Shown here piece by piece: positions 1-5,905 of a stretch of 15,855 bases of DNA. The DNA lies in NCBI GenBank assembly GCA_963997925.1, contig CAXEOX010000071.1, forward strand, positions 1 to 15,855, read 5' to 3'. The stretch comes from UBA11650 sp963997925. GTDB taxonomy: Bacteria > Chloroflexota > Dehalococcoidia > Lucifugimonadales > UBA3495. Under the pieces are notes generated by a model, which worked only from the letters and a program-made list of their open reading frames with translations, had not been told where the DNA came from and searched no databases. Each line of letters opens with the position of its first letter. Within the stretch, counting starts at the first letter, position 1. The translations under genes were made by a program, and so were the position numbers.

Positions 1-221
1 AGTCTCATGACGTGGGAAGCATGTTCTCAGCCGAAGAGTGGCTCCAGATCCTTTCGGAGATTGAAGACGGCTACGATGGGACCGTTACATCCCCAGTCAA
101 GCAAGTTGACATGAGCAATGCGGGTGGTGATCGCACCGTACTACAGGCCCTACAGTCTCATGACGTGGGAAGCGTGTTCTCCGCTGAAGAGTGGCTCCAG
201 ATCCTTTCTGAGATGGAAGAC
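1..221 (+). repeat. In-frame tandem duplication, period 153 bp
   Basis: Positions 1-68 and 154-221 match at 63 of 68 bases by direct comparison. The period of 153 bp is exactly 51 codons. The sequence between them (69-153) has no second copy inside the window, so the left edge may cut a longer array. The high identity suggests a recent duplication or gene-conversion-homogenised repeats. Confidence 0.85.
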
Positions 222-230
222 ACCGTTTAA
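3..230 (+). CDS. C-terminal part of an unrecognised protein with a 51-residue tandem repeat (5' partial)
   Basis: I do not recognise this protein. The frame is open to the left edge, so the true start is probably outside the window; the first in-window ATG is at 12 but lies inside the repeated block and has no convincing ribosome site. Visible are 75 codons ending in TAA at 228. The block SHDVGSMFSAEEWLQILSEI recurs 51 residues later with a Val replacing Met and a Met replacing Ile. The FSAEEWLQILSEMED part should form an amphipathic acidic helix, and a 30-residue Gly/Asp/Thr-containing linker separates the two copies. There are no cysteines, no membrane segment and no catalytic motif. More copies may lie upstream. 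A strong terminator follows within 40 bases. Coding is supported by the in-frame period and by mostly silent or conservative differences between copies. The function is unknown. Confidence 0.6.
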   Translation, partial: SHDVGSMFSAEEWLQILSEIEDGYDGTVTSPVKQVDMSNAGGDRTVLQALQSHDVGSVFSAEEWLQILSEMEDTV

Positions 231-265
231 GTGCTACCGTTAAGCAAGCTAGTTCAGTCCAAGCA

Positions 266-312
266 AAATAAGAAAGGGCCTCTGGGAGATTCCCAGAGGC
301 CCTTTCTTATTT
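266..312. terminator. Bidirectional intrinsic terminator, 22-bp perfect stem
   Basis: Arms 266-287 and 291-312 are perfectly complementary around a 3-base loop (GAT). The outer part of the stem is A-rich on the left (AATAAGAAA) and T-rich on the right (TTTCTTATT), with a GGGCCTCTGGGA core. It lies between two convergent genes, the repeat protein ending at 230 and purQ ending at 378, and can terminate both. Confidence 0.93.
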
Positions 313-377
313 CGGATTATCTACTGTCGGTGTTGTATTTTCTCTCCGGATGAATCGAGGCTGCAAACACCACCGGT

Positions 378-1073
378 TCAGCCCGCCGAGTAGCTATCGA
401 CGATCGACTGGAAGATGAGCTTGCCGTCGGTGCCGCCGAGGATGGGTTCGCAGCATCGCTCGGGGTGGGGCATCATTCCCAGCACATTTCCTGATTTGTT
501 GATGATCCCAGCGATATTGTGGGCCGATCCGTTGGGGTTCGCCGCATCCGAGATATCTCCGGAGGCCTCGCAGTACCGGAACAACACCCGGCCCTCCTGC
601 TCCAGTTCTTCCAGAACGTCTGGCTCGGCAAAGTAGTTCCCGTCGCCGTGGGATATGGGCACTTGGAGGATCTGCCCAGGTTCACAGGCGCTGGTGAAGG
701 GAGAATCAACACTCTCGGTTCGCAGATTGGTCGATTGACAGCGGAATTGCAGGTGATTGTTCCGGAGCAACGCGCCGGGTAGCAGTCCAGCCTCGCATAA
801 GATCTGGAAACCGTTGCAGATGCCGATAACCAGACCGCCCGACGCCGCAAAGCCGTCCAGAGCTTTCATCACCGGTGAAACCCGGGCCATGGCTCCGGGA
901 CGCAGATAGTCGCCGTAGGAGAACCCCCCCGGAATCACTAAGCAGTCATAGCCGGAAAGGTTGTCCTCTTGGTGCCAAACGTAGTCGGCATCCTCTTGCA
1001 GGATGTCTTTGACCACGTGGTAGCAGTCGGTGTCGCTCCAAGTGCCGGGGAATACCAGTATCCCAAAACGCAT
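378..1073 (-). CDS. purQ: Phosphoribosylformylglycinamidine synthase subunit PurQ (glutaminase)
   Basis: Class I glutamine amidotransferase subunit of FGAM synthase. It hydrolyses glutamine and passes ammonia to PurL for the fourth step of IMP synthesis in the cytosol. The 231-residue product has the expected small-PurQ length. The N terminus MRFGILVFPGTWSD is typical. The nucleophile is Cys86 in GICNGFQIL, and the His203/Glu205 pair sits in MPHPER. The oxyanion-region motif PGGFSYGDYLRPGA is at about 48-61. I chose ATG at 1073, which gives the canonical N terminus; a start at 1100 would add nine unconserved residues and overlap the end of yqeY. It lies 10 bases after yqeY and is probably co-transcribed with it. 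No purL or purS is in the window, so the partners are encoded elsewhere. Transcription ends at the 266-312 hairpin. Confidence 0.96.
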   Translation of the reverse strand: MRFGILVFPGTWSDTDCYHVVKDILQEDADYVWHQEDNLSGYDCLVIPGGFSYGDYLRPGAMARVSPVMKALDGFAASGGLVIGICNGFQILCEAGLLPGALLRNNHLQFRCQSTNLRTESVDSPFTSACEPGQILQVPISHGDGNYFAEPDVLEELEQEGRVLFRYCEASGDISDAANPNGSAHNIAGIINKSGNVLGMMPHPERCCEPILGGTDGKLIFQSIVDSYSAG

Positions 1074-1083
1074 CGTAGGGCGC

Positions 1084-1536
1084 CTAAGCCCCGGACTCAA
1101 GCAGTTGAGTGACTACTTCGTTGACAGCGTTGCCGTCGGCTTTGCCCTTTACCTGGGGCATCAGTTTTCCCATCACTTTGCCTTTGTCGCGGGCGCTGGT
1201 CGCGCCAACCTCTTTAATCACGTCCGACACCAGTTGGGCCAACTCCTCGGGGCTCAACTGGGGTGGCAGGTAGGTTATCAGGATAGCCAACTCCGCAGAC
1301 TCCTTGGCCACCAGATCGTCACGGCCACCCTGCTCGAACATTCGGATGCTGTCCCGGCGGTCGCTGACCTGCCTACCGATAGCTTCCAACATGCCCGGAT
1401 CGTCCAATGTTTTTCCCAGAGGTTTTTCGACGTCCTGAATCTTTGCTTTCAGGAAGCGCAAAGCCTCCAAGCGGACCTTGTCCCGGTCCCGCATAGCCTG
1501 GGTGATATCCTCTTCCAGCTTCTCCCGCATGGTCAT
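1084..1536 (-). CDS. yqeY: GatB/YqeY-domain protein
   Basis: Small helical protein of the YqeY family, related to the tRNA-binding tail domain of the GatB amidotransferase subunit; its exact role is not settled. The 150 residues match the usual 147-150 length. Recognisable segments are the N-terminal helix MREKLEEDITQAMRDRDK, the LRFLKAKIQD helix, and the YLPPQLSPEEL linker joining the two helical halves at about 89-99. The C-terminal block DKGKVMGKLMPQVKGKADG resembles the GatB tail. The start at 1536 is supported by AAGGA eight bases upstream on the minus strand. It forms a pair with purQ (10-base gap). A possible promoter lies in the 88-base gap behind the transporter gene. The family name is secure; the function is inferred only from the fold. 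Confidence 0.93.
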   Translation of the reverse strand: MTMREKLEEDITQAMRDRDKVRLEALRFLKAKIQDVEKPLGKTLDDPGMLEAIGRQVSDRRDSIRMFEQGGRDDLVAKESAELAILITYLPPQLSPEELAQLVSDVIKEVGATSARDKGKVMGKLMPQVKGKADGNAVNEVVTQLLESGA

Positions 1537-1575
1537 GGTGTCTGGTCCTTAATCGATAAATGTTCTTGCCACATA

Positions 1576-1604
1576 AGTATACATGCGCCCCGGAGTGACG
1601 AAAA
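1576..1604 (-). promoter_or_regulatory. Possible promoter for yqeY-purQ
   Basis: On the minus strand, TATACT (1576-1581) lies 17 bases from a poor -35 match, TTTTCG (1599-1604). The gap between the transporter stop and yqeY is otherwise unexplained. The weak -35 makes this tentative; readthrough from the transporter is the alternative. Confidence 0.35.
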
Positions 1605-1624
1605 CGGCCTCGCCGGTAAAAAAG

Positions 1625-2863
1625 CTAACTAGGCTGCAATGCCGTTGCCTCTGGAGCGTCCACCAGCGAAGGTCTCAATGCGCCTCTGGCGTTGAGCGCC
1701 ACCACCACAATCACCCAACCCAACGTGAAAACACCCATCACCATGAACATCATCTGAATGCTGGTGAAGACCACTATAAATCCTGCGATCAACGGCGCGA
1801 TGGACTTGGCGACTTGCTGAGAGATTCGATCCGCCGACACGAATCCGGCGCGGAGTTGCCTGGGGACACTCTGGGTTAGCAGGCTCTTTTGGGCCGGCGA
1901 AATGATTCCATTGGCGAGTCCAAAGACCAGCATCGCGGCTCCCAGCCACCAAACGTTCTGGGCTAACGCCGCAACCGATAAGCAACCGGCTTGGACCAGA
2001 AACGCCCCCGTCACCAATGGCACCCGCTCAAACCGCGCCGCCAACGGCCCGATCGCGCTTGCGGTCATCATAGACCCAAGGGCGAAGATGCCGAACAGAA
2101 AGCCGCCCTTTATCACCGAAACGCCCAAAGTTTCGATGGCGAAGATGGGCAGGTAAGTGAAGAAGGAAAACTCCAGGAAGAAACGCATGGAACTCATCGA
2201 GAAGATGGTCAGCGATCGGACCTTCAAACAAGCCATGCCGACCATTTTCAAATAATTCTGAGGCCGCTCTTCCTGGACAACCGCTCGTTCCCGAAGCCGC
2301 AGCATGGCCACAAAGGCCAGCGGAATCGTCAAGGCGTATAGAACGAAGGGCATCTGCCAAGCAAAGGCACTCAGAGCGCCGACGGCTATCGGGATGACCA
2401 GAAGCGCAGCCCGGTCCAGCAGAACCTTTATGCCCTGGGCGGATGTTTCAGTTTCCCGGGTGAACGTATCGCCGATGAGCACTATGGTCAGCGGCATGAC
2501 ACCCGCATAGCCCACGCCCTGCAAGGCTCGCAGTACCAATACGCTGGAAAAGCTATCTACGAAAGTGATGCCCAGCCCAGCTACTCCATATAGCAATAGA
2601 CAAGAACTCAGAACAACTTTTCGCCCCTTCAAATCGGCCAACATGCCTATCACAGGCGCCAGGAATATGGATGGCAGGGTGAACACCGTGAGGATAAGTC
2701 CGATCTGGCTTCTGGGAACCTCTAACGATTGGGCGATGACCGGCAGCACTGGGTATATGACCCCGGTGCCCATTATCATCATCACCGAAGAAGCGTAAAT
2801 CACCTGAAGACTCACATTCCGGTGAATCCCCAGGTCCCCAACGCTGCGCATCGCCTCTATCAT
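1625..2863 (-). CDS. Major facilitator superfamily transporter (drug-efflux-like)
   Basis: Inner-membrane secondary transporter with about 12 hydrophobic segments over 412 residues, the usual MFS size. The family signature between segments 2 and 3 is clear: GMLADLKGRK at about 73-82. Segment 1 is the stretch around YASSVMMIMGTGVIYPVLP, and a proline/glycine-rich pattern (VLRALQGVGYAGVMP) falls at the segment 4 region, as in DHA-type exporters. A charged central loop (about 205-220, RLRERAVVQEERPQ) separates two six-helix halves. I chose ATG at 2863. An open frame extends to 2977, but that stretch overlaps a strong promoter (2949-2977) and lacks conserved character. The substrate cannot be told from sequence. 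It is transcribed toward yqeY-purQ and divergently from purA. Confidence 0.88.
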   Translation of the reverse strand: MIEAMRSVGDLGIHRNVSLQVIYASSVMMIMGTGVIYPVLPVIAQSLEVPRSQIGLILTVFTLPSIFLAPVIGMLADLKGRKVVLSSCLLLYGVAGLGITFVDSFSSVLVLRALQGVGYAGVMPLTIVLIGDTFTRETETSAQGIKVLLDRAALLVIPIAVGALSAFAWQMPFVLYALTIPLAFVAMLRLRERAVVQEERPQNYLKMVGMACLKVRSLTIFSMSSMRFFLEFSFFTYLPIFAIETLGVSVIKGGFLFGIFALGSMMTASAIGPLAARFERVPLVTGAFLVQAGCLSVAALAQNVWWLGAAMLVFGLANGIISPAQKSLLTQSVPRQLRAGFVSADRISQQVAKSIAPLIAGFIVVFTSIQMMFMVMGVFTLGWVIVVVALNARGALRPSLVDAPEATALQPS

Positions 2864-2948
2864 AAAAGCATCTCTAGACGCATAAGCCGTCCTATCTAAA
2901 GTACTGCTGGCGCAGCTAATCTTTCCAAATCCATCCCTACGTTGGCCG

Positions 2949-2977
2949 AATATAAGGCGGGCGAATCGGCCTGTCAA
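2949..2977 (-). promoter_or_regulatory. Strong sigma-70-type promoter for the MFS gene
   Basis: On the minus strand a perfect -35 TTGACA (2972-2977) and a -10 TATATT (2949-2954) are separated by exactly 17 bases. Transcription would begin near 2942, giving a leader of about 80 bases before the ATG at 2863. This also rules out the longer open frame as the true start. Confidence 0.8.
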
Positions 2978-3098
2978 CGCCTGCGCAACGTAGATACAGG
3001 CGGTGCATCAGTGAATCTTGCCACCGCCATACCTGATCGCTCCACGCCTACGTACGCTCACGCAGCACCTCCGGCGATGCGATTCTCTCCTTCCCAAT

Positions 3099-3130
3099 AC
3101 CAAGGGTTATTTGCTATACTGCCCCTTGGT
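3099..3130 (+). promoter_or_regulatory. purA extended -10 promoter inside an operator-like inverted repeat
   Basis: An extended -10 element, TGCTATACT (3112-3120), sits at the centre of an 8-bp perfect inverted repeat, ACCAAGGG (3099-3106) and CCCTTGGT (3123-3130), with 16 bases between the arms. No good -35 is visible, as is common for extended -10 promoters. The symmetry around the -10 box looks like a dimeric repressor site. The promoter call is firm; the operator reading is inference. Confidence 0.6.
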
Positions 3131-3135
3131 TTTGG

Positions 3136-3160
3136 CCCTACCGACATTGGGTAGGGTTTT
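3136..3160 (+). promoter_or_regulatory. Terminator-like hairpin in the purA leader (possible attenuator)
   Basis: CCCTACC (3136-3142) and GGTAGGG (3150-3156) form a 7-bp stem with a 7-base loop, extended by two possible G-U pairs and followed directly by TTTT and then ATCGTGTTTTT. With transcription starting near 3127 it lies wholly in the 5' leader, 26 bases before the purA start. It could be a conditional terminator. The stem is short, so efficiency is uncertain. Confidence 0.45.
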
Positions 3161-3182
3161 ATCGTGTTTTTCAGGGGGCGAG

Positions 3183-4472
3183 ATGCCTGGCTACGCAGTG
3201 ATTGGCGGCCAATGGGGCGATGAGGGCAAAGGGAAGATTATAGACTTCCTTGCCGGACGAGTGGATGCTGTCGTCCGATACGGGGGCGGGAGCAACGCCG
3301 GCCATACCGTGGTCAACGATAAGGGCACCTTTCAGCTTCACATGGTTCCCTCGGGTATATGTTGGCCGGGAGTTGCCGGCATCATCGGCAACGGTGTGGT
3401 GGTAGACGCTGATGTATTGCTGGGAGAGTTGAGCGAATTGAACTCCCGGGGCATCGATACGTCCGCACTTTACGTCAGCGAACGAGCCCACGTCATCATG
3501 CCCTACCATGTCCTTCTGGACGAGTTGGAAGAAAAGGCCCGGGGAGACGCCGCGATCGGCACCACCGGTAGAGGTGTTGGACCCGCCTACGTGGATAAAA
3601 CAGGACGGATGGGCATCCGGGTCGGCGACCTGTTGGATATCGAAGGCACCTTGCGGCCCCGGTTGGAACAGGCTCTGGCCTTCAAGAACGCTCTGATAAC
3701 CAAGGTTTACGAGCACGAGCCCTTGTCCATAAAGGACATCCTGGACAAGTGCTCCGAGTGGGCGGAGCGTCTGGCTCCTCACATACAAGCTACCGAGCAA
3801 ACGATTCAGGACCTGCTGGCTCAAGACAAGGCTGTTTTGCTGGAAGGGGCCCAGGGTACCCTGCTAGACATCGACCACGGTTCGTATCCCTACGTAACGT
3901 CCTCCTCACCGTCCATCGGCGGAGCCTGCGTGGGATTAGGAATACCCCCGCAGGCCATCTCCGGAGTGGTCGGCGTTTTCAAAGCCTACTCCACCAGAGT
4001 GGGCGGGGGGCCCATGCCGTCGGAGATTTTCGGCGACACGGCTGAAGGACTGCGGGAGATAGCCCACGAATACGGCACCACGACCGGCCGTCCGCGGCGG
4101 ATCGGGTGGTTCGACGCTGTAGCCGCCAGGTACAGCAACCTAGTCAACGGCATGACCGGCGTGGTATTGACCCGCCTTGACATCCTGGATGGCTTCCCAT
4201 CAGTGAAAGTGTGCGTAGGCTACCAGGTGAACGGCAAAGCGATCGACCGTTTCCCATCCAACACCAGCCTCTTAGCCCAATGCGAACCGATCTACGAAGA
4301 GCATCCCGGTTGGACTGAACCCACGGCCAGCGCCACCGACATATCGCAGATTCCGGCGAACGCCATGTCCTACGTGAGGCGGATCGAGGAACTGATAGGC
4401 TGCCCAATCCAAATCATCTCCACCGGCCCCAGCCGCGAGGAGACGATAGAGGTCACTAGGGTTATCCCTTAG
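3183..4472 (+). CDS. purA: Adenylosuccinate synthetase
   Basis: Cytosolic GTP-dependent ligase joining IMP and aspartate to adenylosuccinate, the committed step to AMP. The 429 residues match the family length. The P-loop-like QWGDEGKGK carries the catalytic Asp13, and NAGHT carries His41, at the same positions as in E. coli PurA. Further signatures are GTTGRGVGPAY (IMP loop), GAQGTLLDIDHGSYPYVTSS, GGGPMPSEI and GRPRRIGWFDAVAARYSN. The start at 3183 has a purine-rich AGGGGGCG ribosome site just upstream; the frame is open back to 3018, but the extra residues include the promoter and leader and show no PurA homology. It is expressed from the promoter at 3112-3120. No clear terminator follows; a dispersed repeat at 4496-4524 and the cupin gene come next. 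Confidence 0.97.
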   Translation: MPGYAVIGGQWGDEGKGKIIDFLAGRVDAVVRYGGGSNAGHTVVNDKGTFQLHMVPSGICWPGVAGIIGNGVVVDADVLLGELSELNSRGIDTSALYVSERAHVIMPYHVLLDELEEKARGDAAIGTTGRGVGPAYVDKTGRMGIRVGDLLDIEGTLRPRLEQALAFKNALITKVYEHEPLSIKDILDKCSEWAERLAPHIQATEQTIQDLLAQDKAVLLEGAQGTLLDIDHGSYPYVTSSSPSIGGACVGLGIPPQAISGVVGVFKAYSTRVGGGPMPSEIFGDTAEGLREIAHEYGTTTGRPRRIGWFDAVAARYSNLVNGMTGVVLTRLDILDGFPSVKVCVGYQVNGKAIDRFPSNTSLLAQCEPIYEEHPGWTEPTASATDISQIPANAMSYVRRIEELIGCPIQIISTGPSREETIEVTRVIP

Positions 4473-4495
4473 CGGCTAGATCTTGCCCACGCAGA

Positions 4496-4524
4496 GGTCC
4501 TTCGACACGCTCAGGACGAACGGG
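4496..4524. repeat. Dispersed palindromic intergenic repeat (GTCCTtcgac...AGGAC type)
   Basis: GGTCCTTCGACACGCTCAGG followed by ACGAACGG belongs to a motif that I know to recur between genes of many unrelated environmental bacteria. The arms GTCCT and AGGAC can pair. It lies between purA and the cupin gene and may act as an mRNA 3'-end hairpin. Only one copy is in this window, so its repetitive nature rests on prior knowledge. Confidence 0.5.
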
Positions 4525-4550
4525 GGAAGGGGCGAGCATTGGAGACGGAG

Positions 4551-4936
4551 ATGCAGCAAGCTAAGTACGTTCGCATATTCTCAGACGAGAATGGCGAATC
4601 TCATTTCGAAGACCTAGAAATGTCACTGCCGCCCGTGGATTTTGCTCCCCCTGCCGCTCCCCTAAAAATTGCCCTGTTTCTTCCCGCTACCCAAACTCTA
4701 TGGCTCGGTGTCCCTGCAGGGTGGGCGGGTGAAGAATTCCATCCAAGTCCACGACGACAGATGTTTTCTCTGGTGCAGGGTAAGTACGAAGTGACCGCCA
4801 GTGACCGTGCTGTGCGTAACTTTCCGGTGGGCAGCATGCTGTTACTCGAAGATACCACTGAAAGGGTCACTCCACCCGTTTCACTAACCAAGGGGAGGCT
4901 CTGATTTTCGTTACTGTCTTGGCGGACGCTGACTAA
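4551..4936 (+). pseudogene. Cupin-domain protein disrupted by a single-base frameshift
   Basis: Small beta-barrel cupin-like protein. As read, the frame ends at 4904 with an uncharacteristic tail after LLLEDTT (about codon 103). Restoring one base near 4860 (ACT-GGA-AAG instead of ACTGAAAG) gives EDTTGKGHSTRFTNQGEALI and then FVTVLADAD, ending in TAA at 4934. This is the expected end of such cupins, with GKGH supplying a conserved glycine/histidine turn and a final beta-strand. Earlier landmarks are a hydrophobic strand around ALFLPATQTLWLG, then FHPSPRRQMFSLVQGKYEV and FPVGSMLLLEDTT. I chose ATG at 4551, with GGAG six bases upstream; a TTG at 4539 is the alternative. The restored gene ends 20 bases from the convergent dapA stop. 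It may be a true pseudogene, an assembly error or, less likely, a programmed shift. The substrate is unknown. Confidence 0.75.
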
Positions 4937-4955
4937 TGATCCAGACGACCGAGAT

Positions 4956-5852
4956 CTAGGCTGGTATCGGCAAGTCAATCTCGTAGTTCGACAGGACGTT
5001 GCGGATATTCTCCGCCGACTTTTCGTCCGGGGGCACCAGCGGTAGCCTCATTGGGCCGACGTTGAATCCAACGTGGTTCAACGAATACTTCAACGGTATG
5101 GGGTTGGATACGGTGAACATCACCTTGAACAGGGGCAGCAGCCTGCGGTGCTCCGCCGCCGCCTTTTCCACGTCTCCTTCCAGCAAGTAACCCATCATCT
5201 GCTTGATCTGATTCCCCACCAGGTGGGAGAGGACGCTCACCACTCCGTAACCACCGGTAGCCATGATTGAGAAGGTCTCATCGTCGTTGCCACTCCAGAC
5301 CCGGAAGTCGTCGCCGGCCCCATCGATGATTCGCGTTATCTGGTTCAGGTCGCTGCCGGCCTCTTTGATCCCAACTATGTTGTCGATCTTGCTCAGCCGG
5401 AGCGTAGTCTCGTCGGTCATGTTCAAACTGGTGCGGCTGGTCACGTTGTAGAGAACGCAGGGCAACTCAGTGCTCTCCGCGATCGCCTTGAAGTGCTGGT
5501 AGAGCCCTTCTTGGGGAGGCTTGTTGTAGGCAGGCACCGTCAGCAATAGAGCGTCGGCACCCACCGATGCCGCTTCGGTGCTTAATTCGATGCTTTTGGC
5601 CGTATCGTTGTCGGTGGTGCCGGCGATTACCGCCCCACGGTATCCGATGGCCTCTTTCACCTCGGCGTAGAGCCGTATCTTTTCCTCGGCGGTGAGGGTA
5701 GGACCTTCTCCGGTGGTGCCGGTAATCACCAACCCGTCACTGCCCGAGTCAAGAAGGGCAGTGGCCAGACGCTTAGCCTGGGCGTAGTCTACTTCTCCCT
5801 TCTCATCGAAGGGGGTAACCATCGCTGTTATCAGCCTGCCTATCTCCGTCAT
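4956..5852 (-). CDS. dapA: 4-hydroxy-tetrahydrodipicolinate synthase
   Basis: Schiff-base aldolase condensing pyruvate with L-aspartate-4-semialdehyde, the first step committed to diaminopimelate and lysine, in the cytosol. The 298 residues fit the (beta/alpha)8 family. The pyruvate-forming lysine is Lys163 in VGIKEAG; Tyr135 and Arg140 lie in LYNVTSRT; the threonine pair is in GTTGEGPTL (46-47). Tyr109 of VPAYNKP matches the tyrosine contributed across the dimer, although the residue two before it is Ala where many members have Tyr. The start at 5852 has AGGAG seven bases upstream. It is the last gene of dapB-asd-dapA, 53 bases after asd. Other members of this superfamily (sialate or KDG aldolases) exist, but the asd/dapB context and the active site favour DapA. 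No feedback-site assignment is possible by eye. Confidence 0.95.
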   Translation of the reverse strand: MTEIGRLITAMVTPFDEKGEVDYAQAKRLATALLDSGSDGLVITGTTGEGPTLTAEEKIRLYAEVKEAIGYRGAVIAGTTDNDTAKSIELSTEAASVGADALLLTVPAYNKPPQEGLYQHFKAIAESTELPCVLYNVTSRTSLNMTDETTLRLSKIDNIVGIKEAGSDLNQITRIIDGAGDDFRVWSGNDDETFSIMATGGYGVVSVLSHLVGNQIKQMMGYLLEGDVEKAAAEHRRLLPLFKVMFTVSNPIPLKYSLNHVGFNVGPMRLPLVPPDEKSAENIRNVLSNYEIDLPIPA

Positions 5853-5905
5853 GACTGGGCTCCTGCGTTATCGGATGAACTTCCTGATCTAATCAGCGAA
5901 AGCGC

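Noticed and set aside
1605..1624. Small CGGC/GCCG hairpin with TTTT after the MFS gene on the minus strand
   Set aside because: Only 4 bp of stem; too weak to call a terminator.
1030..1632. 200-codon plus-strand open frame antisense to yqeY
   Set aside because: Shadow frame; the opposite strand carries a clear YqeY protein with a ribosome site.
2864..2977. Longer N terminus for the MFS protein
   Set aside because: It overlaps a TTGACA-17-TATATT promoter, so it would not be on the transcript; the residues are not hydrophobic or conserved.
3018..3182. Upstream extension of purA by 55 codons
   Set aside because: The stretch contains the promoter, palindrome and leader hairpin, has no PurA homology, and a good ribosome site precedes the ATG at 3183.
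3171..3824. 217-codon minus-strand open frame antisense to purA
   Set aside because: Shadow of purA; no start signals or family motifs.
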